DNA from: UBA4717 sp002404395
GTDB lineage: Bacteria; Bacillota; Clostridia; Oscillospirales; CAG-272
NCBI GenBank assembly: GCA_937902275.1
Contig: CALFNW010000007.1
Span: 1-40,968 of the forward strand
Reading direction: 5' to 3'
Length of the DNA stretch: 40,968 bases
Made by a program: the position numbers and the translations under genes
Notes under the pieces: generated by a model
Told to the model about the DNA's origin: nothing
The model's input: the letters and a program-made list of their open reading frames with translations, nothing else
Database searches by the model: none
In this document: one piece after another, positions 25,180 to 33,985 of the stretch
Layout of the letters: every line of letters begins with the position of its first letter
Position numbering within the stretch: the first letter of the stretch is position 1

Positions 25180-27993
25180 ATGAAAAATTCCGAAAAATCC
25201 GCAAGAAAGGCAAAAGGCAAGGCAGGTAAGATCTTTACCTACATTCTGAATACACTGCTTACCCTGTTGCTGATTGGCTTTATTACCGGAATAATAGTCG
25301 TCTGTGCGTTTGCGGTTTACGTAAACCGCAACCTCGACCCGGAAATAGATGAATCTCTGCTCAACGTCGGTCAGAGCATAACCACAAAGCTCTATTACTA
25401 TGATTACGAAGATCGCGAATACCGCGTCGGAGAACCCGTAGAGCTTGAGGACCAACGTTTATACGGTGCCGAGAACAACATCTGGGTAAGCTACACAGAC
25501 ATTCCTAAATATCTTGTTGACGCATTTGTGTCGATTGAAGACCACCGCTTTTGGGATCATCACGGCGTGGATTGGTACCGTACCGCCGGAGCCGTTGTAA
25601 ACTTTGCCACTTCCTATACCGCGCAGTACGGCGGCTCGACCATCACACAGCAGCTTATCAAGAATCTGACCGGAGAAAAAGAAGCCACCATACAGCGAAA
25701 AGTCCAGGAAATACTGCGCGCGCTTAATCTTGAAAAGAAAAAGGACAAGACCGAGATCCTTGAAATGTATCTCAATATTGTCTTTTTGTCACAGAACTGC
25801 CACGGCGTTCAATCCGCCGCATATACCTACTTCGGCAAAGACGTAAGCGACTTATCTCTGATAGAATGCGCGGCAATTGCCGGAATAACCAACGCGCCTA
25901 CCAAATACGACCCCGTTATAAATCCCGAAAATAACAAAGAACGCCGTGACACGATCCTTAAAAGAATGCTTGAGCTCGGCAAGATCTCACAGGAGGAATT
26001 TGACAGCGCATACGACAAGGAACTTGAACTCAATTTCAAAGGCAGAGCAGTCACCACTTCAAACACCTCAAACAGTTGGTACACCGATGCCGTTATTGAC
26101 GATGTTATCGACGCTCTCGTAAAAAAATACGGATTTACCACCAAATACGCGTCGGATCTTGTATGGACAGGCGGATTGCAGATCTATACGCTGATGGATC
26201 CTGAGGTTCAGAGCGCACTTGAAGAAGTTTACGAAGACGAAAACAGCTTTCCGAAAGCCAACAATGCGATCCAACCTCAGTCGGCAATGGTTATAATTGA
26301 CCCTAAGACCGGCGACGTTCTCGGCATGGTCGGAGCACGCGGCGAAAAAACACAGAACCGTATTCTCAACCGCGCTACCTCCACCACACGCTCGCCCGGT
26401 TCCTCAATAAAACCGCTTTCGGTGTACGCACCCGCGTTAGAATACGGTCTGCTCACTTACGGCTCGGTATTTGATGATACTCCCGTAATGTTCTTAAATT
26501 CAAAAGGGCAGACCGGCACGCTCGGATATACCGATGAAGAACTTGAAAAATTCAACAAGGACGAGGACGGAAATACGATCCTCCCCGATCCGTCGCCGTA
26601 TCCTAAAAACCTTCCGTATATTTACAACGGTCTCACGACCGTTCACGATGCCGTCAGACGCTCGGTAAATACCGTCGCCGTGCGCATCCTCAATAAACTT
26701 ACGATCGACACCTCCTTTGATTTTGTCAAGAACAAGCTTCATATGGACAATTTCATAGAATACAAAGAGGTCAACGGCGTAGGTATGACCGACAAGACTA
26801 TATCCGCACTCGGGCTCGGTGGTATGACTTACGGAGAGACCGTACTTGAAATGACCGCCGCATATCAAATATTCGCCAACAACGGAGTCTACAACAAACC
26901 GAGAATGTGGGATAAAGTGCTCGACAGCGAAGGAAACGTGATCCTCACAAATGAGCCCGAAAGCGAGGTCGTGATCAGCGAGCAGAACGCTTCGATCATG
27001 ACTAAGATGATGGAAGAGGTCGTAACTACCGGTACCGCGTCGAATATCAAACTGAAAAACAAGGTCGATATTGCCGGAAAGACCGGTACCACGAACGAAG
27101 ACTACGACAGATGGTTCATAGGCTACACTCCGTATTATGTCGGAGGAATATGGTTCGGATATGACATTCCTCAGGTGCTTGATAATTTAGCCTTCAGCCC
27201 GACCACTGTGCCGTGGGAAACGGTCATGGAAAAGATCCACGAAAAATACTTTGAAGCCGCCGCTGAAACCGGCGAGCCGATAAAACGCTTCACCCTTGCC
27301 GACGGCGTCGTTACCGCGACATACTGCCGTGATTCGGGAAAGCTTATGACCGATGCCTGCAGGCTTGATCCGCGCGGAGACCGCTCGGAAACCGGTTATT
27401 TTACAACAGCAACCGTGCCGAGCGAATACTGCGACTGCCATATCGCCGTCGATTATGACAAGGTCACGGGGGGCGTTGCGCTCGGCAACTGCCCGAGAGA
27501 AAACATTGTAAAGGTCGGCATGATACAGGTTGAGCGAAGCTTCCCGATCCAGATCACCGTAACGGACGCTCAATATGTATATAAGCCGCTCCCGTCGGGA
27601 ATAAAGCCCGCCGGATGGTGGGGAAGCCCGTTCTTTGAAAAGGCGCTCCCTGAAAAGACCTATGTCGGAATTACCGACCTGAAAGGCGGCAGGCAGTTCA
27701 ACGCCACCTGCTATGAGCATTATGACTTCAATGCCGATCCGGGCAAGGCTGACTCCGAAAAAACCGACCCCGGCAATGAGAAGCCAGATATTCCCGATAT
27801 CGACGTACCGGACGAGACGATCGACTCGGACCCCGCCTCAAGCGAGTTTGAGGACGAGACCGAGCGCAGAGATGATTCCGCGCCGTCTTCCGATTCGGAA
27901 ACCGGATCCGAATCGGAATCGACCACAGAACGTGAGACTAGCGAGGAACACTCGGAAGATGACAAGCCCCCGGCTTGGCTCGATATAGAATAA
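25180..27993 (+). CDS. Bifunctional class A penicillin-binding protein
   Basis: The protein has 937 residues from ATG 25180; ATG 25168 lies inside the leader hairpin and is less likely. A cytoplasmic basic stretch and one transmembrane helix (about 20-45) precede the GT51 glycosyltransferase (E120 in EDHRFWDHHG; GGSTITQQ 151-158). The transpeptidase follows with S408-SIK411, S495-V-N497 and K634-TGT. It polymerises and cross-links peptidoglycan outside the membrane. The last 90 residues are a low-complexity Asp/Glu/Ser tail. GGA in the leader is the only ribosome site. Confidence 0.95.
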   Translation: MKNSEKSARKAKGKAGKIFTYILNTLLTLLLIGFITGIIVVCAFAVYVNRNLDPEIDESLLNVGQSITTKLYYYDYEDREYRVGEPVELEDQRLYGAENNIWVSYTDIPKYLVDAFVSIEDHRFWDHHGVDWYRTAGAVVNFATSYTAQYGGSTITQQLIKNLTGEKEATIQRKVQEILRALNLEKKKDKTEILEMYLNIVFLSQNCHGVQSAAYTYFGKDVSDLSLIECAAIAGITNAPTKYDPVINPENNKERRDTILKRMLELGKISQEEFDSAYDKELELNFKGRAVTTSNTSNSWYTDAVIDDVIDALVKKYGFTTKYASDLVWTGGLQIYTLMDPEVQSALEEVYEDENSFPKANNAIQPQSAMVIIDPKTGDVLGMVGARGEKTQNRILNRATSTTRSPGSSIKPLSVYAPALEYGLLTYGSVFDDTPVMFLNSKGQTGTLGYTDEELEKFNKDEDGNTILPDPSPYPKNLPYIYNGLTTVHDAVRRSVNTVAVRILNKLTIDTSFDFVKNKLHMDNFIEYKEVNGVGMTDKTISALGLGGMTYGETVLEMTAAYQIFANNGVYNKPRMWDKVLDSEGNVILTNEPESEVVISEQNASIMTKMMEEVVTTGTASNIKLKNKVDIAGKTGTTNEDYDRWFIGYTPYYVGGIWFGYDIPQVLDNLAFSPTTVPWETVMEKIHEKYFEAAAETGEPIKRFTLADGVVTATYCRDSGKLMTDACRLDPRGDRSETGYFTTATVPSEYCDCHIAVDYDKVTGGVALGNCPRENIVKVGMIQVERSFPIQITVTDAQYVYKPLPSGIKPAGWWGSPFFEKALPEKTYVGITDLKGGRQFNATCYEHYDFNADPGKADSEKTDPGNEKPDIPDIDVPDETIDSDPASSEFEDETERRDDSAPSSDSETGSESESTTERETSEEHSEDDKPPAWLDIE

Positions 27994-27997
27994 TCGC

Positions 27998-28033
27998 AAA
28001 AATCACCTCATAAACTTATATGGGGTGATTTTT
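27998..28033 (+). terminator. Terminator-like hairpin after the PBP gene, overlapping the next ribosome site
   Basis: AAAAATCACC pairs with GGTGATTTTT and runs into a T-tract (28028-28034). The 3' arm contains GGGGTGA, the only ribosome site for the next gene (ATG 28035). The hairpin could therefore stop transcription or hide the start of the downstream gene. Confidence 0.65.
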
Positions 28034-28034
28034 T

Positions 28035-28559
28035 ATGCCTTTTTCAAAATGCCGTTTGAAAAATCAAATCAAATCGGAACTGCAGAACACCGATCTTAAG
28101 TGTGCGGTTGCAGGCGGAGCTTTGTCTGTATTGATCGGAATAATTTCGGGTATGCTCACTCGTTCTTTTAACTATGCTCAAATTCTTGTTTTCCCGAAAT
28201 GCGCGCTTCCCTCGTTTCTTTTGATCTTACTGTGGTTGACTCTGTATTTTCCGATCGGTGCGGCAACGGGCATCATCGTTTTCTCAAACAACCGATGTCA
28301 CACAAAATATAAATGCCGCGGACTTTTATACTTTGCGGCAATGTTTTGCCTGTGCATTTTATGGCAGCCGACACTTTTTCGTGCAAAGTTGATATTTTGC
28401 GCCTTTGTGTTACTGTGCGCAGTAATTGCCTTGAATTTTTTTGTTATTCTGAATTTTTTTGTCATCAACCGCGTCAGCGGAGTTGTAATGACCCTGTATT
28501 GGTTTTTCCTGCTTTACTTTGCATATCTGAATCTGGCTATGGTTTTTCTTAATAGTTAA
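28035..28559 (+). CDS. TspO/MBR-like membrane protein, divergent
   Basis: The protein has 174 residues with five hydrophobic helices. Family-like landmarks are LPSFLLILLWLTLYFPIGAA (for the PxWxFPxxWxxLY motif), LCILWQPTLFRAK (for the LNxxWxxLFF motif) and YWFFLLYFAYLNLAMVFLN (for the PYLxWxxFAxxLN motif at the end). TspO proteins bind porphyrins or sterol-like ligands in membranes. Key Trp and Pro residues are partly lost, so the ligand role is doubtful. Start at 28035 overlaps the hairpin after the PBP gene. Confidence 0.62.
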   Translation: MPFSKCRLKNQIKSELQNTDLKCAVAGGALSVLIGIISGMLTRSFNYAQILVFPKCALPSFLLILLWLTLYFPIGAATGIIVFSNNRCHTKYKCRGLLYFAAMFCLCILWQPTLFRAKLIFCAFVLLCAVIALNFFVILNFFVINRVSGVVMTLYWFFLLYFAYLNLAMVFLNS

Positions 28560-28570
28560 CAATGAAACTA

Positions 28571-28599
28571 TTGACAAATCACCAAAAAAATAGTATACT
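28571..28599 (+). promoter_or_regulatory. Sigma-A promoter of the lipoprotein gene
   Basis: TTGACA (28571-28576), a 17-nt spacer and TATACT (28594-28599). The leader would be about 58 nt long and begin shortly before the hairpin at 28636. Confidence 0.82.
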
Positions 28600-28634
28600 T
28601 TTCACAGTGGTTTGTACACTTGTAAATATCAAAA

Positions 28635-28667
28635 ATGCCGACAAGTCGGCACCGGAGGGTTTCATGA
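28635..28667 (+). promoter_or_regulatory. Variant leader hairpin / mini-ORF upstream of the lipoprotein gene
   Basis: TGCCGAC-AA-GTCGGCA (28636-28651) is directly followed by CCGGAGGG and ATG 28664. The frame from ATG 28635 reads MPTSRHRRVS and its TGA overlaps the gene start as ATGA. Arm order is reversed compared with the main family and no AAATTNCCG box is seen. It is either a diverged member or an independent solution with the same layout. Confidence 0.5.
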
Positions 28668-29455
28668 AAAAAATCAGGATTCTGTCAATAATTATCGCAG
28701 TCCTTTTGGTTGCGACGGCATTTGCTGCCTGCGGAAAGGACAATGACAATACGGATTCGGAGGTTTCGTCTTCCGTCGAAACCGAGGCAAGAGAGCCGAA
28801 TGCCGATGAAATGTATGTAAACATTTCGATTTCCACCGACGATTACGGTACCCTTTACGAAAAAGATATCATTATTGACCGTAACAACGCCAATGTTTTG
28901 ACAGCCATTCTTGCCGCCTGCGATCAGGAAGGCTTTGTTTACGAACTCAATGACGAAATGAATTCGATCTCCTCTATCGGCGAGTTTGATGAAAAAGAAA
29001 AGAATAAGCTCAGCTATTATTGGGCTTTCACCGTTAACGGTAAAGAAGTTTCGGGACGTGCGCTTGACAACGAAGTTAAGGAAAACGATAAGATCGCCTA
29101 TAACTACACCGGGCTTCCTACCGGAGATTATGTAACCGTAAGCTTTGAGTCCTCAGACGGTAAAACGATCGTCAAGCCTACCTGTGTAGTTTTTGATGAT
29201 GATTATACCGTGCTTGACGCCGCAGTTGATGCAGTTAAGCGTGCGGGACTTGAATATTCAATGACGGAAAGCGGTGACAGCTTCCAGAACATTGACCGCT
29301 ATAAATCCAAAGTTACTCCTACTTACAACGATGAATGGGTCGTTACCGTCGGAGGCAAAACAATTTCGGAAGCTCCGAGCGAAGTTTCTGTCAAATCAAA
29401 CGATAAGATCGTATTTACTTTCACCCGTGTTGAAAAAGAAGTGACCGAAGAATAA
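28664..29455 (+). CDS. Lipoprotein with two DUF4430-like (transcobalamin C-terminal-like) domains
   Basis: The protein has 263 residues. A signal peptide ends in AFAAC with the lipobox Cys at residue 23, then an acidic linker. Two similar domains follow at about 48-160 (VNISISTDDYGTLYEKDIII ... YYWAFTVNGKEVSGRALDN) and 165-263 (VTVSFESSDGKT ... DEWVVTVGGKTISEAPSEV). This is the ubiquitin-like fold of DUF4430, related to the cobalamin-contacting part of transcobalamin. Ligand binding at the cell surface is suggested but unknown. Confidence 0.8.
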   Translation: MKKIRILSIIIAVLLVATAFAACGKDNDNTDSEVSSSVETEAREPNADEMYVNISISTDDYGTLYEKDIIIDRNNANVLTAILAACDQEGFVYELNDEMNSISSIGEFDEKEKNKLSYYWAFTVNGKEVSGRALDNEVKENDKIAYNYTGLPTGDYVTVSFESSDGKTIVKPTCVVFDDDYTVLDAAVDAVKRAGLEYSMTESGDSFQNIDRYKSKVTPTYNDEWVVTVGGKTISEAPSEVSVKSNDKIVFTFTRVEKEVTEE

Positions 29456-29471
29456 TCGCAAATCCGAGAAC

Positions 29472-29511
29472 GCCTGCGGCTTTTGGATATAGCCGCAGGC
29501 ATTTTTGTTTT
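29472..29511 (+). terminator. Intrinsic terminator of the lipoprotein gene
   Basis: GCCTGCGGC (29472-29480) pairs perfectly with GCCGCAGGC (29492-29500), followed by ATTTTTGTTTTT. Confidence 0.9.
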
Positions 29512-29558
29512 TCAGTTTATTTAATTTTACCTGCCACAATACACGCGCAAACAACAAA

Positions 29559-29594
29559 GCGGCTGTTAAAAAACTTTCGTTTTTTAACAGCCGC
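29559..29594 (-). terminator. Intrinsic terminator of the CD1247-type gene
   Basis: A 16-bp perfect stem with a 4-nt loop (29559-29574 with 29579-29594), GCGGCTGTT plus an A-tract on one side. On the minus strand it is followed by TTTGTTGT. It lies just after the stop codon of the minus-strand gene. Confidence 0.82.
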
Positions 29595-29612
29595 ACATTT
29601 ATTATGCTATAA

Positions 29613-30065
29613 TTATTCGCCGCAACCGTTGCAGCCTTCGCAACTGTCAAGCGAGCAGGATACATCAAATTTCTTAAGGCAGTTCGGACAAATAATATTG
29701 GTAGGATCGATCGATTCGTCAAGGTAAACTACCTCTCCGCAATGCGGGCAGGTGGTTTCATAAAACTCGGAATCGTCATAGTCTTCATCGTCGTCCTCGT
29801 CATCATACTCTTCGTCATAGTCTTCTTCATCATCGTCGTCGTCATCTTCGTATGCAATCTCTTCGATATCTGCAAGATCCTCGTCGATCTCTTCAACATA
29901 TTCGTCAAGCGCATCGACTTCATCGCTCAGCTCGGATACGCTGAGTGCCATATCGTCAAGAATATCTGCCATCGCTTTGATGATCTTGTTTTCGGGCTTG
30001 GTTTCATCAATACCGAGTCCCTCCATCAAGCCTTTGAGATAAGCAACTTTTTCGGTAAGATTCAT
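29613..30065 (-). CDS. CD1247 N-terminal-domain protein with acidic linker and zinc ribbon
   Basis: The protein has 150 residues from ATG 30065, which has GGAGG just upstream. The N-terminal 60 residues are helical (LTEKVAYLKGLMEGLGID), the CD1247-type domain of Clostridia. A long run of Asp, Glu and Tyr follows (about 70-103). The end has CPHCG and CPNC, a zinc-ribbon pair, then a Cys-rich tail SCEGCNGCGE. The ribbon suggests binding to nucleic acid or to a transcription or translation partner. Function is unknown. Confidence 0.82.
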   Translation of the reverse strand: MNLTEKVAYLKGLMEGLGIDETKPENKIIKAMADILDDMALSVSELSDEVDALDEYVEEIDEDLADIEEIAYEDDDDDDEEDYDEEYDDEDDDEDYDDSEFYETTCPHCGEVVYLDESIDPTNIICPNCLKKFDVSCSLDSCEGCNGCGE

Positions 30066-30115
30066 AAAAACCTCCATGTCGGCGAAGCCGACTCAGAAAG
30101 TAATCGGTAATTTTT
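30066..30115 (-). promoter_or_regulatory. Leader hairpin upstream of the CD1247-type gene
   Basis: On the minus strand AAATTACCG is followed after 10 nt by GAGTCGGC-TTC-GCCGAC (hairpin 30092-30078) and ATGGAGG, which is the ribosome site. The family frame here opens only at CTG (30096), reads LSRLRRHGG and does not stop near the gene start. This copy has the RNA features but a poor case for peptide coding. Confidence 0.65.
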
Positions 30116-30168
30116 TATACATAATCCGAACTTTAAACATTCGGTATATACACGTAATAACTTAATAC

Positions 30169-30726
30169 TTAAGCTCTTTCAAGATATTCGCCGGTACGTG
30201 TGTCGATTCTGAGCACGTTGCCGATATCAATAAAGAGCGGAACTTTGATCTGAGCACCGGTCTCAAGCGTTGCAGGCTTGGTCGCGCCGGTCGCGGTGTC
30301 TCCCTTAAAGCCGGGTTCGGTATCGGTAACTTCAAGTTCAACGAAGATCGGAGGCTCAACGCTGAACACATTTCCCTTATAGGAAACGACCGTGCACTCC
30401 ATATTTTCTTTCACGAACTTGAAATTATCTCCGAGCTTTGCCGCGTCAAGCGGGATCTGATCAAAGGTCTCATTATCCATGAAATAATAAAGCTCGCCGT
30501 CATTGTAAAGATACTGCATCTTCTTTCTTTCCACGATAGCGTTTTCAAACTTATCGGTAGGGTTGAAAGTCTTTTCTATGACCGCGCCCGAAATTACATT
30601 CTTAAGTTTGGTTCTGACAAACGCAGCGCCTTTTCCGGGCTTTACGTGCTGGAACTCGATAACCTGCATTACGTTTCCGTCCATGTCAAATGTGATTCCG
30701 TTTTTGAAATCTCCTGCTACTACCAT
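30169..30726 (-). CDS. efp: Elongation factor P
   Basis: The protein has 185 residues in three beta domains. The modification loop is VKPGKGAAF with Lys32. The C-terminal signature is TATGATKPATLETGAQIKVP followed by DTRTGEYLERA. EF-P relieves ribosome stalling at proline runs. AGGTTT and an AGG-rich site precede the ATG. It has its own promoter and lies downstream of the endonuclease-like gene. Confidence 0.97.
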   Translation of the reverse strand: MVVAGDFKNGITFDMDGNVMQVIEFQHVKPGKGAAFVRTKLKNVISGAVIEKTFNPTDKFENAIVERKKMQYLYNDGELYYFMDNETFDQIPLDAAKLGDNFKFVKENMECTVVSYKGNVFSVEPPIFVELEVTDTEPGFKGDTATGATKPATLETGAQIKVPLFIDIGNVLRIDTRTGEYLERA

Positions 30727-30845
30727 TGATAAACCTCCAAAAATTTTGCATTAACTTAAATTTAGCGGATAATCGTTTCCGGCAAACAAAGCACAAGAAG
30801 CCCATCCTTGTCCGTTGAACGCCAACATATTATTCCATTATCTAT

Positions 30846-30874
30846 ATTTTATAATAAAACGCGATATTTTTCAA
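30846..30874 (-). promoter_or_regulatory. Probable promoter of efp
   Basis: On the minus strand TTGAAA (30874-30869), a 17-nt spacer and TAAAAT (30851-30846). The rest of the 218-nt gap before efp is AT-rich with nothing else recognised. Confidence 0.6.
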
Positions 30875-30944
30875 TAGTTATTTCACAAAAATCTGTTAAA
30901 TTTTTAAATAAATCCGAAAAATATCGGCGATCTTCGCGGTCGCG

Positions 30945-31802
30945 TCATTTCAAATCGGCTTTCGCCGCAAGATAAGCCTTTTTCATTTGCAGAGCATCAT
31001 GAGCCATTGTACCCGCCGACTCGCATATAATACGAGGTTCAAGCCCGCTTTCGGCGAGATATTCGCAAAGCGGCTCAAACGGCGGTTCAAATCCCTCATC
31101 CTCAAATCTGACGTGCTTTTTTTCTCCGGAACCGGTATATTCAATCTTAGAAAAATGACAGTGCAGATGTCTTGCATATTCGTCCCCGAGAAGTTCTCCT
31201 ATCGTCTCAAAAGTACGCTTATAATCATCCTTGCAGGTATAGTACCCGCCGAGATTTCTGGCATTCATGTGACCGAAGTCCACTACCGGAGAAAACAACT
31301 TTGAGATCTTACACAGCTCTATTACTTCCTCAAGTGTTCCGAGTTGGTTGACCTTGCCCATAGTTTCAATACCGAACGCAACACTTTCGCCCTCAAATTC
31401 TTCAGCTGCTCTGGAAAGCGTGTCCGAGGCCAATTTCATCGCTTCAGCCCGTGAGAGCTTTGCCGCGCTTCCGGCATGGATCACCATTGTATCCGCACCG
31501 ATCAGCCTTGACGCCCATAGGCTTTTACGCATATATTCAAGGCTCTTTAAACGCTTTTCGGTCTCTACGCCCGATAATGATATAAAATACGGAGTATGCA
31601 GGGACATTTTTATTCCCGCCTCTGCCGCCGCCTTTCCTACCTTGGCAAGCGATTCCTCGCCGGCGGTTATTCCGTTGCCCGCCTGATACTCGTAAGCATC
31701 AAGTCCATAGTTTTTAAGCCATTCCGGGGCTTCGGCCGTACTTTTTTTGCCGGATGCGTAAAATTCTTCGCTGTTTCCGCCGGGTCCGAACAATGCTCCC
31801 AT
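30945..31802 (-). CDS. Endonuclease IV-like TIM-barrel protein (AP endonuclease family 2)
   Basis: The protein has 285 residues with the xylose isomerase-like TIM barrel. Metal-site motifs of the endonuclease IV family are present: SLHTPYF, VIHAG, GIETMG, VDFGHMNAR, HCHFSKIEY and ICESAG. Such enzymes cut DNA at abasic sites using three zinc ions. The N-terminus FGPGGNSEEFY is typical of the clostridial subgroup annotated as deoxyribonuclease IV. Repair activity is inferred from conserved ligands. It precedes efp and follows yqeG. Confidence 0.82.
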   Translation of the reverse strand: MGALFGPGGNSEEFYASGKKSTAEAPEWLKNYGLDAYEYQAGNGITAGEESLAKVGKAAAEAGIKMSLHTPYFISLSGVETEKRLKSLEYMRKSLWASRLIGADTMVIHAGSAAKLSRAEAMKLASDTLSRAAEEFEGESVAFGIETMGKVNQLGTLEEVIELCKISKLFSPVVDFGHMNARNLGGYYTCKDDYKRTFETIGELLGDEYARHLHCHFSKIEYTGSGEKKHVRFEDEGFEPPFEPLCEYLAESGLEPRIICESAGTMAHDALQMKKAYLAAKADLK

Positions 31803-31838
31803 ATTTCCACCTCACATATTTTTAACTTATTGCAAGCT

Positions 31839-32354
31839 TTATGCTTTTTTTGAATTTCTGTTTTTTCTGTATTTTTTCAGAACAGGCTTTTCAAGGAGTC
31901 TTTTAAATTTGAAAAACGGTGTTGTCTTGTCTTTTATAGGCTTAACAAGGATCGCATAGACCCCCGCGTTTTTCGCCGCCCAAACATCGGTGAATATCTG
32001 ATCTCCGACCGAAGCGGTTTCTTCAGGCAAAACTCCGAGTTTGTCCATCGCTTTGATAAATCCGCCCGGAAGCGGTTTTTTTCCGCGGCTTATTGCATAA
32101 AAGCCGAGCTGATCATTAAATCTTGTGACCCGTTCGGGATCGCTGTTATTGGAGACAAACGCAAGCTTGATCCCGTGCGCGCAAAGCTTTTTTATCCATT
32201 CAAGCACTGCTTCGGTCGGCTCCGGATCATCGTAAGTAACGAGCGTATTATCTATGTCAAGCAATAATGCGCGTATCTTCTTTTGCTCCAAAAACTGCGG
32301 GGTTATATCCGCAAATCCCTCAAAAACTTCATCGGGCATAAATTTTTTGAACAT
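31839..32354 (-). CDS. YqeG-family HAD-IIIA phosphatase
   Basis: The protein has 171 residues. HAD motifs are LLLDIDNTLV (nucleophile Asp), FVSNN, KPLPGGFIKA (motif III Lys) and VGDQIFTDVWAAKNAG (acidic motif). In Firmicutes yqeG lies near ribosome-assembly and division genes; its substrate is not established, though phosphatidylglycerophosphate has been proposed for relatives. It starts 7 nt after the murC stop, so the two are likely co-transcribed. Confidence 0.9.
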   Translation of the reverse strand: MFKKFMPDEVFEGFADITPQFLEQKKIRALLLDIDNTLVTYDDPEPTEAVLEWIKKLCAHGIKLAFVSNNSDPERVTRFNDQLGFYAISRGKKPLPGGFIKAMDKLGVLPEETASVGDQIFTDVWAAKNAGVYAILVKPIKDKTTPFFKFKRLLEKPVLKKYRKNRNSKKA

Positions 32355-32361
32355 TTTTCCC

Positions 32362-33771
32362 TCACTCTGCTTTTTTTACAAGTAAAGAGTCGAGCTTGAT
32401 TATATCTCCCGCACCCATTACTATTACCGCATCTCCCTCTTTCACGTTCTGTCTGAGGTAATCGGCAATCTTTTCAAAGCTGTCGAGATACACGGAACCG
32501 TCAACTTTGTCCGACAGCATTTTTGAACTTACTCCGCTCGTGTTGGTCTCCCTTGCGGCGTAAATATCGGCAAATATCGTTTTTACTCCGTCAAACGAAG
32601 CGGCAAACTCATCAAACAGCTCGTAAGTGCGCGAATATGTGTGAGGTTGGAACACACACCATATCGTTCCGCCGCTGTCTTTGACCAAGCGCTTTGCTCC
32701 CGCAAGCGTTGCTCTGATCTCCGTGGGATGATGTGCGTAATCATCATAAAGCTCCGCCTTGCCGTCAAATATCCTGCCCTTATACTCCATTCTTCTTTTG
32801 ATCCCCGGAAAATTTGACAGCGCATTGCCGATTTCAGAAGGCTCAATATGGCAAATGTCTGCGACCGCGGCGCTTGCAAGCACATTCATGATATTGTGAT
32901 CTCCGGGCACCGACAGCTCGACGCGGCAAAGCTTTTCTCCTCTTTTCAAAACATCAAAACAGGCTTTCCCGCTTTTATATTCAATATTTGCGGGGCAGTA
33001 ATCAAGCCCGTCGGAAGTTTTACCGAATTTTACAAGCGTTCCCCGATAATTCGCAGCGGCAAGCTTCACATTTTCATCATCCCAATTTACGACCGCCGTG
33101 CCGCTTGATGCAATATCAAGGTACTTTCCAAACGAGGTTATTATCTGTCCGAGGCTTTTAAAATAATCGGGATGATCCATTTCAATATTCAAAACGACCG
33201 CGATATTCGGGTCAAAGGACAAAAAGGAATCGCAATATTCGCAAGCCTCCATGATAAAGCAGTCATGACTTCCGCTCCTGTATGTGCCGCCCTCAAGCTC
33301 GGACAGCTCGGCGCCGAGCACAACGGTCGGATCTTTTCCGCACTTCAAAAAAGTATGAGCGAGCATAGCCGTCGCCGTGCTTTTTCCGTGCATTCCAGAA
33401 ACTCCGATCCGCTTATCAAATCGGCTCATTATATATCCGAGATAATCCGCGCGGTAAATAAGCGGTATTCCAAGCGCCCTTGCAGCAGTAAGCTCCGGGT
33501 TATCGTCGGCAATTGCGGCAGTATAAACAATTGCATCCGCGCCGACGATATTTTCCTTTCGGTGAGAATAATATATCTTTATTCCGTGCTTTTCAAGCCT
33601 TTTTGTTATATCGGATACATTTCGGTCGCTTCCCGATACGTCAAATCCCGCTTCTTTTGATATATGGGCAAGCGATGACATACTGATACCGCCTATACCT
33701 ACAAAAAAAATGTGTCTTGCTCCCGAAAGCACACTTTCAATATTACCTGAATCAATAAAACTCTTATGCAT
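32362..33771 (-). CDS. murC: UDP-N-acetylmuramate--L-alanine ligase
   Basis: The protein has 469 residues from ATG 33771, chosen because AAAGGA is well spaced upstream and the protein then begins MHKSF. Motifs are FVGIGGISMSSLA, the ATP-binding GMHGKSTATAM, MEACEYCDSFL, NIEMDHPDYF and YDDYAHHPTEI. It adds the first alanine of the peptidoglycan stem peptide. With murB and the PBP it makes three cell-wall genes in this window. Confidence 0.96.
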   Translation of the reverse strand: MHKSFIDSGNIESVLSGARHIFFVGIGGISMSSLAHISKEAGFDVSGSDRNVSDITKRLEKHGIKIYYSHRKENIVGADAIVYTAAIADDNPELTAARALGIPLIYRADYLGYIMSRFDKRIGVSGMHGKSTATAMLAHTFLKCGKDPTVVLGAELSELEGGTYRSGSHDCFIMEACEYCDSFLSFDPNIAVVLNIEMDHPDYFKSLGQIITSFGKYLDIASSGTAVVNWDDENVKLAAANYRGTLVKFGKTSDGLDYCPANIEYKSGKACFDVLKRGEKLCRVELSVPGDHNIMNVLASAAVADICHIEPSEIGNALSNFPGIKRRMEYKGRIFDGKAELYDDYAHHPTEIRATLAGAKRLVKDSGGTIWCVFQPHTYSRTYELFDEFAASFDGVKTIFADIYAARETNTSGVSSKMLSDKVDGSVYLDSFEKIADYLRQNVKEGDAVIVMGAGDIIKLDSLLVKKAE

Positions 33772-33985
33772 AATTTCGTCCTTTCGGATAAACAATATTT
33801 TTAAAATGCGGCTTCAAATATTATAATACAACATTTTGTTGCTTTTTACGTAATAAAAATTAAAATTATTTCAAAAAATTCAAAAATTTAAAGCAAATTT
33901 TAAAATAATCATAATTTCATTCTTATAATTTTAACAAATCACAGATAAAATAAATATGGGACGAAAAAATTAAATGGAGGCACAT

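Noticed and set aside
25168..25182. PBP start at ATG 25168
   Set aside because: This ATG is the last part of the conserved hairpin-plus-ATGGA sequence found before many genes, so it is not specific to the PBP. ATG 25180 follows it as in the other copies.
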